The notes under the pieces were generated by a model, which was not told the DNA's origin, searched no databases, and saw nothing but the letters and a program-made list of their open reading frames with translations. DNA of 64,000 nucleotides from an uncultured Flavobacteriaceae bacterium (GTDB taxonomy: Bacteria > Bacteroidota > Bacteroidia > Flavobacteriales > Flavobacteriaceae): assembly GCA_947495135.1 (NCBI GenBank), contig CANLXN010000012.1, positions 1-64,000 of the forward strand. The letters are read 5' to 3'. A program made the position numbers and the translations under genes. Of the stretch, positions 35,299 through 44,357 are shown in pieces; positions within the stretch are counted from its first letter, which is position 1, and every line of letters starts with the position of its first letter.

Positions 35299-35704
35299 TA
35301 GTATTCGTTTCAACAACGGCCATATCTCCGCTTAAAAATATTACAACAAGGGGTAACACATACAAAACAATGAGATCTATAGTTATAAACACATAAAAAT
35401 AACTATTATGAACTTGCGATTATTTAAAAAAATAAGACAACAATTAAACAAAAAAGTAAAAACCGCACAAGGAACTCCTGCAGGTGATCTTTGGAGGCTA
35501 AAAAGAGCCATCGATGGCGGTACTCTTGGTCGAAAAGGTAGAAAAGCAGCCTTACTAGGGAAAATACCTAGAGTCCATAAAGGATAAAAAATTACGACCT
35601 ACAACGAAAACCAGTAACTATACGGCTAACGCTTTCATATAAATTCTTAATAAACCCTTAACTCTCCCCTAATTTTACGGCACTTTTAGTATTTTGCGCT
35701 TTGT
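35299..35704. other. 406-base intergenic stretch holding one small gene
   Basis: Apart from the small ORF at 35408-35587, I see only AT-rich sequence. A TATTTTG box (one base short of the -7 consensus) sits shortly before the ATG at 35705. Confidence 0.5.
35408..35587 (+). CDS. 59-residue strongly basic small protein
   Basis: An ATG-to-TAA frame of 60 codons, starting 'MNLRLFKKIRQQLNKKVK' and ending 'LLGKIPRVHKG'. About 19 of 59 residues are Lys or Arg, with few acidic residues. The middle is 'GTPAGDLWRLKRAIDGGTLG', and a glycine-arginine segment follows. No signal peptide or membrane helix. The composition suggests nucleic-acid or ribosome binding, which is inference. I do not recognise a family. 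Confidence 0.55.
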   Translation: MNLRLFKKIRQQLNKKVKTAQGTPAGDLWRLKRAIDGGTLGRKGRKAALLGKIPRVHKG

Positions 35705-36565
35705 ATGACTTTATACCCAATTGAGGCGGGAAATTTTAAGTTGGACGGAGGCGCCATGTTTGGTGTTGTTCCCAAATCTTTGTGGTCTAGAACCAATCCA
35801 GCCGATTCTAATAATATGATCGATATTGCTGCGCGTTGCCTTCTTATTGAAAATGGCGATAGACTCACCCTTATCGATACGGGTATGGGCAATAAGCAAA
35901 GTGATAAATTTTACGGTTACTATTTTCCTTGGGGAGATTTTAATTTAGACGATTCTCTTAAAAAGCACGGTTTTCACAGAGACGATATTACCGATGTTTT
36001 CATGACGCACCTTCACTTTGACCATTGCGGAGGAAGTATTCAGTGGAATAGAGATCGCACTGGCTATGAGCCCGCCTTTAAAAATGCAACGTTCTGGAGC
36101 AACCAACGCCACTGGAAATGGGCCACAGAACCTAATAGAAGAGAAAGAGCGTCGTTTCTGAAGGAAAACATTATCCCCATGGAGGAAAGCGGTCAGCTGA
36201 AATTTGTTCAAGATCCTTTGACCGACTTTAGTACTGCTAAAGAATTGGATTTCGGCATCTTCTTTGCAGATGGTCACACCGAGAAACAAATGATACCTCA
36301 TATCACATATCAAGATAAAACCGTTGTTTTCATGGCAGATCTCCTGCCCACAGCAGGTCATCTACCCATTCCTTTTGTAATGGGATACGACACTAGACCT
36401 TTGCTAACCCTGCCTGAAAAAGAGAAATTTCTCCATAGGGCAGCGGACCATAAATATTACTTATTTTTAGAGCATGACGCACACAACCAGCTCATCACTT
36501 TAAAACATACAGATAAAGGCGTTCGCCTGGATCAAACTTTTACTTTTAACGAACTATTTAATTAA
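35705..36565 (+). CDS. Metallo-beta-lactamase-fold hydrolase
   Basis: 286 residues. The zinc motif 'THLHFDHCGG' (about 100-110) gives HxHxDH, with later His at 'FADGHTEKQ' and 'EHDAHN'. The overall layout resembles AttM/AiiB-type lactonases and related enzymes, but the substrate cannot be assigned. No signal peptide. The S8 protease gene starts 10 bases downstream, so the two are probably co-transcribed. Confidence 0.85.
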   Translation: MTLYPIEAGNFKLDGGAMFGVVPKSLWSRTNPADSNNMIDIAARCLLIENGDRLTLIDTGMGNKQSDKFYGYYFPWGDFNLDDSLKKHGFHRDDITDVFMTHLHFDHCGGSIQWNRDRTGYEPAFKNATFWSNQRHWKWATEPNRRERASFLKENIIPMEESGQLKFVQDPLTDFSTAKELDFGIFFADGHTEKQMIPHITYQDKTVVFMADLLPTAGHLPIPFVMGYDTRPLLTLPEKEKFLHRAADHKYYLFLEHDAHNQLITLKHTDKGVRLDQTFTFNELFN

Positions 36566-36575
36566 ATAAATACTC

Positions 36576-38246
36576 ATGACTATTTTAAAATCTTCATTTT
36601 TCGCAGCTCTAGGAATAGCTGTTTTAACAAGTTGCGGTGGCGGTGTAGCCCCTATCATTTCAACGCCTATTGCAAATATTGATGTTTTACCACTCAAAGC
36701 AGCTCCTTTAACCGATGACCAATTGAAAGATTGGGCGGCCGCAGATCTTATGACAGATACAATCCCAGGGATGAGTGTAGATAAGGCCTACGCAGAAATT
36801 TTAAAAGGTAGAAAAGGCCAAAAAGTAATTGTGGGAGTTATTGATAGTGGTGTTGATATCGAACACGAAGACCTTAAAGATGTTCTTTGGGTAAATAAAA
36901 AAGAAATTCCAGGCAATGGAAAAGATGACGATAAAAATGGATATGTAGATGATATTCATGGCTGGAACTTCCTTGGAGATATTGTGGAGGAGAACATGGA
37001 ATATGTTCGGTATATGAAAAAGCTAGGCCCAAAATTTGAAGGTCAAACAGCTGCTACAGTTTCTGCGGGAGATATGGCCGATTTTAAAATCTATGAAAAA
37101 GCAAAGGCTGAATTTGAAAAGGATTTAGCGGAAGCAAATGGAGTGATCGCTCAATACGGAGGAATCCGTGATCAGGTAAAGCCTGCACATGCAGCGATGT
37201 CTAAAAAGCTTGGAAAAGAAGATTATACCGCAGCAGACTTAGCTACGATTAAAAATCCGACAGAAGCAGAACAACAGCAAATTGGAATGTTGACACAAAT
37301 GCTCTCTTATGGAGACTCTGTCCCAGCAGTCCTTGAACAATTAAATGGTGGTATCGATTATTACCAAGGGCGTCTAGATTCCCACTTCAATTTAGAAAAA
37401 GATTTCCGTGGAGTTCTAGGAGATAATCCAGACACTATGGATATGAAATCTTACGGAAATGCAGATGTGGATGGCCCAGATGCAAAGAAAGAAGACGCAA
37501 AGCACGGTACACATGTAGCAGGAATAATTGCAGCACAAAGAAACAACGGTATCGGAATGAACGGTGTTGCTTCTAACGTTGAGATTATGGCTGTCCGCGC
37601 TGTGCCAGATGGTGATGAATACGATAAAGACATCGCTTTAGCAATTCGTTATGCAGTAGATAATGGAGCCAAAGTAATTAACACCAGTTTCGGAAAATAC
37701 TATTCGCCACACCCAGAATGGGTTTGGGATGCGTTAAAGTATGCGGCCAAAAAAGATGTTTTAATTGTAAACGCTGCAGGAAACGAAGGACTTGATTTAG
37801 ATGGGATCCAAGTATATCCAAATGACCAACAATTAACTGGATCTGAAGTTGCAGATACTTTTATTACTATTGGAGCATTGGGTTACAACTATGGAAGTGA
37901 AGTAGTTGCTAATTTCTCGAATTTCGGAAAGTCGAATGTAGATGCTTTTGCACCAGGGGTTAAAATCTGGTCTACTACACCATTAAATACATACGAATAT
38001 TTACAAGGTACCTCAATGGCCGCACCAGCAGTTGCTGGAGTTGCTGCAGTTATTCGTTCTTATTATCCATCACTTTCTGCAAAACAGGTAAAACAAATTC
38101 TTATGAATAGTGGTTTACCAACCAATGCAGAAGTAATATTAGGAGGGGACCCATCTAACAAAAAGCGATTTGGAGATATTTCTAAATCGGGTAAAATGGT
38201 CAACCTATATAACGCGCTTATCATGGCTGATCAAATGGCTAACTAA
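36576..38246 (+). CDS. S8 (subtilisin-like) serine protease lipoprotein
   Basis: 556 residues. The leader ends at the lipobox 'LTSC'. Catalytic triad: Asp in 'VGVIDSGVDIEHEDL' (about 89), His in 'KHGTHVAGIIAA' (about 309) and Ser in 'QGTSMAAPAVAGVAA' (about 480). About 170 residues, alanine- and lysine-rich, are inserted between the Asp and the His, which is common in flavobacterial S8 proteins. It should act in the periplasm or at the outer membrane. The M1 peptidase follows 14 bases later. Confidence 0.9.
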   Translation: MTILKSSFFAALGIAVLTSCGGGVAPIISTPIANIDVLPLKAAPLTDDQLKDWAAADLMTDTIPGMSVDKAYAEILKGRKGQKVIVGVIDSGVDIEHEDLKDVLWVNKKEIPGNGKDDDKNGYVDDIHGWNFLGDIVEENMEYVRYMKKLGPKFEGQTAATVSAGDMADFKIYEKAKAEFEKDLAEANGVIAQYGGIRDQVKPAHAAMSKKLGKEDYTAADLATIKNPTEAEQQQIGMLTQMLSYGDSVPAVLEQLNGGIDYYQGRLDSHFNLEKDFRGVLGDNPDTMDMKSYGNADVDGPDAKKEDAKHGTHVAGIIAAQRNNGIGMNGVASNVEIMAVRAVPDGDEYDKDIALAIRYAVDNGAKVINTSFGKYYSPHPEWVWDALKYAAKKDVLIVNAAGNEGLDLDGIQVYPNDQQLTGSEVADTFITIGALGYNYGSEVVANFSNFGKSNVDAFAPGVKIWSTTPLNTYEYLQGTSMAAPAVAGVAAVIRSYYPSLSAKQVKQILMNSGLPTNAEVILGGDPSNKKRFGDISKSGKMVNLYNALIMADQMAN

Positions 38247-38260
38247 TTCATAATACAACT

Positions 38261-40054
38261 ATGAAATTATTCCTCAAAAGCATCTTTGTCTTACTTTTTG
38301 TAAGCTCAGTTACTGCACAAAACAACACCTCCTATTGGCAACAAAAGGTGGATTATAAAATGGATATCGATGTCGACATTGATAATTGGCAATATGAAGG
38401 TTCTCAAGAACTTACTTATACCAATAATTCTCCAGACACCTTGAATCGCGTGTTCTATCATTTGTATTTTAATGCCTTTCAGCCAGGAAGTGAAATGGAC
38501 GTCCGCTCAACAACTATTGCCGATTCAGATCCTCGGGTTGGAGACCGAATTTCTAAACTATCTCCTTCTGAAATAGGCTATATTAAGCCAACATCTCTTA
38601 AACAAGATGGAAAAAAAGTGAACTACGAAGTGGTGGGGACGGTACTAGAAGTGAACTTAGACCAACCCATTCTTCCTGGGGCTAGCACTACACTCGAAAT
38701 GAAATGGGATGCTCAAGTTCCTGTTCAAATTAGACGTAGTGGAAGAAATAATGAAGAAGGGGTAGCCCTCTCTATGGCGCAATGGTATCCAAAATTAGCG
38801 GAATACGATTTTCAAGGTTGGCATGCAGATCCATACATTGCGCGTGAATTTCACGGTGTGTGGGGAGATTTTGATGTAACCATCGCTATTGATAAAGACT
38901 ATACTGTAGGTGGAACTGGTTATCCGGAAGGAAAAACAAAAAAACGTCGCGGGAAAAAGCACTGGCGCTTTCTTGCACCCAATGTGCATGATTTTACCTG
39001 GGCAGCAGACAAAGATTACATCCACGATGTGTACGATGGTCCAAACGGCGTTACTTTAAACTTTTACTACAAAGACAATCCAGAGATTAAAGAGAACTGG
39101 AAAAAATTACAACCAGTAACTGCTCAGCTTTTAGATTATTTCAATAAAAACATTGGAACCTATCCTTACAAACAGTATTCGGTGATCCAAGGTGGTGACG
39201 GAGGAATGGAGTACGCTATGTGCACCCTTATTACAGGAAACCGTAAATATGAAAGTCTAGTAGGTGTTACCGCTCACGAAATGGCTCACACCTGGTTTCA
39301 GTTTCTATTGGCAACCAATGAAGCAAAGCACGAATGGATGGATGAAGGATTCACTTCTTATATCTCTGCACACGCCATGAATGAGGTAATGAAAGGAAAA
39401 AAAGAAAATCCAAATGCTGGATCTTATCGCGGTTACAACTTTTTAGCAAATAGCGGACAGGAGCAACCCCTAACAACGCATGCAGATCGATACAATACGA
39501 ACAGGTCTTATGGAATTGCAGCATACAGCAAAGGAGCTGTTTTTATGGCTCAATTAGGCTACGTTATTGGATCACAAAATTTAAAGAAAACTATTAAGCG
39601 ATATTTCGACGAGTGGGCATTTAAACATCCTACTCCAAACGATTTTATTCGTGTGGCTGAAAAAGTTTCCGGAATGGAACTGGATTGGTACCTAATGGAT
39701 TTTGGACAAACCACTAATAAGATCGACTACGCTATTACTAGTGTGGAAACTACAAATAACACCACTAGAGTAATTTTAGAGCGCAAAGGATTAATGCCAA
39801 TGCCTTTAGATGTTGTAGTTACGTATGAAGATGACTCTAAGGAGGCTTTTTATATTCCATTACAGATGATGCGTGGAGAAAAGCCGAACGAAAACACTTC
39901 CATGAAAAGAAGTGTGTTGAAAGACTGGGCTTGGGCATATCCTACTTACGATTTTGAATTCAATAGTCGTAAAAAAGTAAAAAATGTATCGATCGATCCT
40001 TCTAAATTGATGGCAGATATAGATGCAACAAATAATTCGTTTGACGTGAAGTAA
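38261..40054 (+). CDS. M1-family metallopeptidase (secreted)
   Basis: 597 residues with a signal peptide (about 1-19, 'SVTAQ'). The exopeptidase motif appears as 'GGMEYAM' (about 315) and the zinc site as 'HEMAH' (about 339), with the third ligand Glu 19 residues on in 'DEGFTSY'. It trims peptides outside the cytoplasm, plausibly after cleavage by the S8 protease encoded just upstream. Confidence 0.92.
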   Translation: MKLFLKSIFVLLFVSSVTAQNNTSYWQQKVDYKMDIDVDIDNWQYEGSQELTYTNNSPDTLNRVFYHLYFNAFQPGSEMDVRSTTIADSDPRVGDRISKLSPSEIGYIKPTSLKQDGKKVNYEVVGTVLEVNLDQPILPGASTTLEMKWDAQVPVQIRRSGRNNEEGVALSMAQWYPKLAEYDFQGWHADPYIAREFHGVWGDFDVTIAIDKDYTVGGTGYPEGKTKKRRGKKHWRFLAPNVHDFTWAADKDYIHDVYDGPNGVTLNFYYKDNPEIKENWKKLQPVTAQLLDYFNKNIGTYPYKQYSVIQGGDGGMEYAMCTLITGNRKYESLVGVTAHEMAHTWFQFLLATNEAKHEWMDEGFTSYISAHAMNEVMKGKKENPNAGSYRGYNFLANSGQEQPLTTHADRYNTNRSYGIAAYSKGAVFMAQLGYVIGSQNLKKTIKRYFDEWAFKHPTPNDFIRVAEKVSGMELDWYLMDFGQTTNKIDYAITSVETTNNTTRVILERKGLMPMPLDVVVTYEDDSKEAFYIPLQMMRGEKPNENTSMKRSVLKDWAWAYPTYDFEFNSRKKVKNVSIDPSKLMADIDATNNSFDVK

Positions 40055-40088
40055 TTTTTCTTCGGAAATTTTCACAGAATCAAAATGG

Positions 40089-40120
40089 CCCGCCAGGTTT
40101 TAATCATGGCGGGTTTTTTT
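40089..40120. terminator. Terminator between the M1 peptidase and the convergent gene
   Basis: CCCGCCA (40089-40095) pairs with TGGCGGG (40107-40113) around an 11-base loop, followed by seven T. It serves the plus-strand unit; the minus-strand gene ends at 40129. Confidence 0.85.
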
Positions 40121-40128
40121 ATTTGAAA

Positions 40129-40455
40129 TTAAAATTCGAATGTGATTAAATGGCTTAAGAGATATAGAAATAATACTAAACCGATAGCACCTAAAATCTG
40201 AATTACAATCACCTTTTTAAGCTGAGAAGTGTCTGCTGCGCCCCCATAATCTGAGGTAATATTGATTCCCAAATCCATATTTATCTGGTCGACCTTCGCT
40301 TGATCAGTCTCTCGAAAATAAAATACCATAAACGGTTCGGCCCAATCTTCTTCTACGATAAAAACAACTCCTGCATCATCCAATGCTCGCATAAAAGAAC
40401 TGGACTCATGTGGAGCTACGTATAACCGAAAATGAGGTTCGTCTAGCATTTTCAT
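40129..40455 (-). CDS. Hypothetical protein with C-terminal membrane helix
   Basis: 108 residues. A soluble N-terminal part ('FRLYVAPHESSSFMRALDDAGVVFIVEE') resembles the small alpha-beta fold of DUF2007-type proteins, followed by one membrane helix (about 84-103). I cannot name its role. Its promoter would lie in the structured region upstream of rnpA. Confidence 0.65.
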   Translation of the reverse strand: MKMLDEPHFRLYVAPHESSSFMRALDDAGVVFIVEEDWAEPFMVFYFRETDQAKVDQINMDLGINITSDYGGAADTSQLKKVIVIQILGAIGLVLFLYLLSHLITFEF

Positions 40456-40489
40456 ACCAAAAATATACGGAGTTTGATGAACTCTTTCG

Positions 40490-40598
40490 CGTTAGGGATA
40501 GCAGCGGCATCCTTTTTACGAGTTACTGAGCGCAGCGGAGGTGAGTGGTAAAAAGATACAGCGGATAGCCCGACCGCCAAGTCTTTTCACTTGGTGGT
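40490..40598 (+). ncRNA. Structured intergenic element upstream of rnpA
   Basis: GGG (40495-40497) and CCC (40568-40570) bracket CTTTTTAC (40512-40519), which pairs perfectly with GTAAAAAG (40548-40555). Unpaired flanks hold AGCGGCATC and ACAGCGGATAG. A second hairpin follows: ACCGCCAAG (40573-40581) with CTTGGTGGT (40590-40598). The pattern recalls a repeated intergenic element I know from flavobacterial genomes, possibly the Flavo-1 RNA motif, but I cannot verify that. Confidence 0.5.
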
Positions 40599-40625
40599 AA
40601 CGCCCAAATAAGCTACTTTTAACCT

Positions 40626-40982
40626 GTGAATCTCAGCTTTAAAAAACACGAACGTCTCAAATCGCGAAAGACTATTGAGCTCCTTTTTTCGGAGGGGAAA
40701 TCGGTTACCAAATTTCCGATCAAACTATTCTATCTTAGTGCAGAAGAAGCCGAATTCACACAAGCCGCTTTTGCTGTTCCCAAACGAAGTTTTAAAACCG
40801 CTGTCTCCCGAAATCGAATCAAAAGACAACTGCGAGAAGCATATCGATTAAATAAACATATACTCGACGCGGAAAGCGGCAAGAAGTTTGCGCTATTATT
40901 TTTATATATTGGTAAAGAACAACCGCAGCATCAAAAACTGACTTCCTCCATGACAGCGCTGCTTAAAAATATATCCAAATGA
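40626..40982 (+). CDS. rnpA: Ribonuclease P protein component
   Basis: 118 residues from GTG 40626. 'SFKKHERLKSRKTIELLFSEGKS' at the N-terminus and the RNR signature 'SRNRIKRQLREAYRLN' (about 60-75) identify it. It is the protein cofactor of the tRNA 5'-end processing ribozyme. rpmH is not next to it, unlike in many bacteria. It overlaps the DUF4349 gene by four bases. Confidence 0.95.
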   Translation: MNLSFKKHERLKSRKTIELLFSEGKSVTKFPIKLFYLSAEEAEFTQAAFAVPKRSFKTAVSRNRIKRQLREAYRLNKHILDAESGKKFALLFLYIGKEQPQHQKLTSSMTALLKNISK

Positions 40983-41824
40983 AGTATTTAAGTTTATTGG
41001 CGCTAGCTGTATTAATATCCTGCTCCAACGCTGAAGAATCTAACTATGCGAAGGACCTTCCTACAAGTTATGAATATGAAGTGGGTGGTGAAATGGACAT
41101 GGTAGAGGAAGTCATGATTGCAGATAATTTTGAACCTCCCGCGCCTCCTACGAGTGAGCAAGCACCAAAGATTATTAAAAATGCAAGCCTTAGATACGAG
41201 GCTAAAGACCTACAGGCAACGCATCAACAGATTTTAAATCTCACACAATCTTTTAAGGGAATGATCACTTCCGATAATTCTGGCAAAACTTATAACCAGC
41301 TTTATCGAAATCTATCGGTTAGAATCCCAACGCAAAACTTCCAACAATTTATCGATGGCGTTTCTCAAGGGGTCGCTTATTTTGATCGAAAAGACATCAC
41401 TCAACAGGATGTAAGTGAAGAATTTGTGGACATTGAAGCGCGACTGAAAGCGAAGCGTGAGCTGGAAAAACGTTATTTGGAACTGCTGAAGCAAGCTAAA
41501 AATGTAAAGGAAATGCTCGAAATTGAGCGAGAACTTTCCAGTATACGCGAAGAAATTGAGGCAAAGCAGGGCCGGCTTAACTATCTACAAAATAAGGTGT
41601 CCCTTAGCACCGTTAACATAGAGATTTATAAATACACTGCCGAAACTGGTGTAACAGTTTCGTACGGACAAAAAATACTTAATTCCTTTCAAGAAGGATG
41701 GAATGGAATCTCGGTATTCCTTTTAGGCATCTTATCCATTTGGCCATTGCTTTTGGTGCTTATTATCGCTATTTTAGTGATTCGTAGATATTTAAGAAAA
41801 AAAAGAGCGAAGGCAAATAAATAA
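40979..41824 (+). CDS. DUF4349 lipoprotein
   Basis: 281 residues. The leader ends at the lipobox 'LISC'. The DUF4349 region includes 'IIKNASLRYEAKDLQATHQQI' and a long coiled coil (about 145-200, 'ARLKAKRELEKRYLELLKQAKNVKEML'), then one membrane helix (about 245-265) and a basic tail. Role unknown. Coupled to rnpA by ATGA, and followed by an S41 protease gene after 10 bases. Confidence 0.85.
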   Translation: MKYLSLLALAVLISCSNAEESNYAKDLPTSYEYEVGGEMDMVEEVMIADNFEPPAPPTSEQAPKIIKNASLRYEAKDLQATHQQILNLTQSFKGMITSDNSGKTYNQLYRNLSVRIPTQNFQQFIDGVSQGVAYFDRKDITQQDVSEEFVDIEARLKAKRELEKRYLELLKQAKNVKEMLEIERELSSIREEIEAKQGRLNYLQNKVSLSTVNIEIYKYTAETGVTVSYGQKILNSFQEGWNGISVFLLGILSIWPLLLVLIIAILVIRRYLRKKRAKANK

Positions 41825-41834
41825 AATTTCAGCA

Positions 41835-43457
41835 ATGAAAAAGAAACTCATTATACCCATATTGGCGATTGGAATCCTTATCTCCTCTGCTAGTTTTAAA
41901 AGCGATTTTTTTGAGATCGCTAAACAAATAGAAATTTTTACCACTCTTTTTAAAGAGCTGAACATGAATTACGTGGACGAAAATACACCCGCGACGCTCA
42001 TGGATAAGGCTATTAAAGGAATGCTATCCGATTTAGATCCATACACCGTTTACTGGAACGAACAAGCCGTTGAAGACGCACGCATCAAAAATTCTGGGGC
42101 CTACACCGGTATCGGTGCTTATGTGAGAACCTTGGATGAAAAGATCATTATTACGGAGCCATTTAAAGATTATCCTGCAGACAAAGCGGGTCTTAAAGCG
42201 GGAGATGAAATTTTAAAAGTAGGCAACATTACGTTGGCCGATTTTGAGGATGATGCCGGAGATTTATTGAAAGGAGCGGCAGGTAGCACTGTTGAGCTTA
42301 CTTATAAAAGACAGGGCAAAACAGAAACTACTACTCTTGTTAGGGAAAAAGTGGAGGTAAATGCAGTTCCTTATTATAAATTAATTCAAGAAGATATTGG
42401 GTATATCGTACTCTCAAAATTTAACAGGAAAACTACTACTGAAACCAAAGCTGCCCTTGAGGACCTTAAATCTCAGGGTGCCTCCAAGATCATTTTAGAT
42501 TTAAGAGGGAATCCAGGAGGGCTGCTTAATGAAGCCATTAGTATTGTGAATCTTTTTGTTCCAAAAGGCGAGGTGATTACTACCACTAAATCTGTGATAG
42601 AAAAATACAACAAGACTTATAAAACAAGAAATGAGCCGGTGGATACTGAAATTCCGTTAGTGGTTTTAGTGAATGGTCGCAGCGCATCTGCCAGTGAGAT
42701 TGTTTCAGGCGGTTTACAAGATTTAGATCGCGCTGTGATAGTTGGAGCAAGAAGTTTTGGAAAGGGACTCGTACAGCGCCCTAAAAAGCTTACCTACGGC
42801 ACTCAATTAAAAGTAACTATTTCTCGCTATTACACTCCTAGTGGAAGGTGTATTCAGGCATTGGATTACTGGAACCGAGATGAAAATGGCGACCCAGTTA
42901 GACTGGACCCTAAAGAATACAATAAATTTAAAACCAAAGGAGGAAGAACGGTCTATGACGGCGGAGGAATACTTCCCGACGTAGAGGTGGAGACGGCAAA
43001 ATTTAGTCCCATCACAACTGCTTTGTTGAAGGACAATGCGATTTTCGATTATGGGACGGAGTATTACTACAGTCATAAAATGACAGACTGGAAAGAATTT
43101 GAATTCACAGATGCTGATTTTCAGGATTTCACGACTTTTCTTAAGCGCAACAACTTTGACTACGAAACAAAGACCGAGAAAGAATTTGAAGAAGCAATTC
43201 GACGTGCCGAAGATGACGACCTAAAAGATGAAATTGAATCAAGCTACAATGCGCTAATGGCTTCTATTGATCGGGCCAAGGAAAAGGACTTAGTTTCCAA
43301 AAAAGCGGAGATCAAATCCTTGATTAGCGATGAAATATTAAAGAGATATTTTTACAAGCAAGGGCTCTATGACTATCAGGTAGAGAACAACTTGGAGATA
43401 TTAGAGGCCGTTTCCATCTTAAACGATGCAAATCGATATAAGAAGATCTTGAAGTAG
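41835..43457 (+). CDS. S41-family C-terminal processing protease
   Basis: 540 residues. An N-terminal hydrophobic leader is followed by a PDZ domain (about 90-175, 'YTGIGAYVRTL...AGLKAGDEILKVG') and the S41 core. The catalytic Ser is in 'NGRSASASEIVSGGLQD' (about 286) and the Lys in 'SFGKGLVQ' (about 311). 'LDLRGNPGGLLNEA' is the usual substrate-binding strand. It should degrade periplasmic proteins from their C-termini. The C-terminal 120 residues are charged and helical. Confidence 0.92.
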   Translation: MKKKLIIPILAIGILISSASFKSDFFEIAKQIEIFTTLFKELNMNYVDENTPATLMDKAIKGMLSDLDPYTVYWNEQAVEDARIKNSGAYTGIGAYVRTLDEKIIITEPFKDYPADKAGLKAGDEILKVGNITLADFEDDAGDLLKGAAGSTVELTYKRQGKTETTTLVREKVEVNAVPYYKLIQEDIGYIVLSKFNRKTTTETKAALEDLKSQGASKIILDLRGNPGGLLNEAISIVNLFVPKGEVITTTKSVIEKYNKTYKTRNEPVDTEIPLVVLVNGRSASASEIVSGGLQDLDRAVIVGARSFGKGLVQRPKKLTYGTQLKVTISRYYTPSGRCIQALDYWNRDENGDPVRLDPKEYNKFKTKGGRTVYDGGGILPDVEVETAKFSPITTALLKDNAIFDYGTEYYYSHKMTDWKEFEFTDADFQDFTTFLKRNNFDYETKTEKEFEEAIRRAEDDDLKDEIESSYNALMASIDRAKEKDLVSKKAEIKSLISDEILKRYFYKQGLYDYQVENNLEILEAVSILNDANRYKKILK

Positions 43458-43535
43458 ACTTTACATATAAACCCGCCGTTTGCTTAGTCTTTGTGGATGA
43501 GAATTCATTGCTGTTTCTCGTAATAATTAATAGGT

Positions 43536-44357
43536 ATGGATGCTTTTTTGAATTTTTTTGAAACAATGCCCACCTGGATGAAGGCTGGGTGGATATTCTT
43601 GGTGTTATCTGTTTTTTGGATATTTGAGGGTTATTACCAATTAGTGTCTTTCCAATATAAAAAGTGGAAACACGCAAAGGTCAATTTTTTTCTACTCGCT
43701 TTAGTAATGATTATCAATACCGTATTTGGTATTGCGACTATTGGTGTATTTACATGGCTAAACGATTCCCAATTTGGTTTACTTCACCTCATCCAAGCTC
43801 CAGTTTGGGTGGAACTGTTGATAGCCATACTCGTTCTCGATTTAATAGCTCAATACGGCGCTCACTTTCTTTTGCATAAAGTTCCGACGCTTTGGCGTTT
43901 GCACATTGTTCATCATAGCGACAAGCATGTGGATGCCACCACTGGAACAAGACATCACCCTATCGATTTTATTTTTAGAGAAACCCTTGCTTTGGTAGCA
44001 GTTATTATTACCGGCATGCCTATTTCTTTTTATTTTTTCTATAGAATTCTAAGCGTTCTGTTTACCTATTGGACGCATGCCAATATTTCGCTCCCTTTGA
44101 AATTAGATAAGGCACTCAGTACAATTATTGTCACTCCTAACATGCATAAGTTCCATCATCATTTTGAGCTTCCTTGGACCGATAGTAACTACGGAAATAT
44201 GCTTTCTATATGGGATCGGATCTTTGGAACTTTTCAATATGGCGACGTGTCAAAAATCCAATACGGAATTGACATTGCAGACCATACCGATGATGAAAAT
44301 ATCACCGTTCAGCTCGGGATTCCTTTTAACAAGAGCGTGAAATCTAAAAATACTTAG
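43536..44357 (+). CDS. Sterol desaturase / fatty acid hydroxylase family membrane protein
   Basis: 273 residues with about five hydrophobic segments and the di-iron histidine boxes 'HFLLH' (about 109), 'HIVHHSDKHVD' (about 121), 'RHHPIDF' and 'HKFHHHFELP' (about 205). The family oxidises lipids using oxygen; the substrate here is unknown. Its stop overlaps the end of the convergent ammonium transporter gene by four bases. Confidence 0.88.
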   Translation: MDAFLNFFETMPTWMKAGWIFLVLSVFWIFEGYYQLVSFQYKKWKHAKVNFFLLALVMIINTVFGIATIGVFTWLNDSQFGLLHLIQAPVWVELLIAILVLDLIAQYGAHFLLHKVPTLWRLHIVHHSDKHVDATTGTRHHPIDFIFRETLALVAVIITGMPISFYFFYRILSVLFTYWTHANISLPLKLDKALSTIIVTPNMHKFHHHFELPWTDSNYGNMLSIWDRIFGTFQYGDVSKIQYGIDIADHTDDENITVQLGIPFNKSVKSKNT

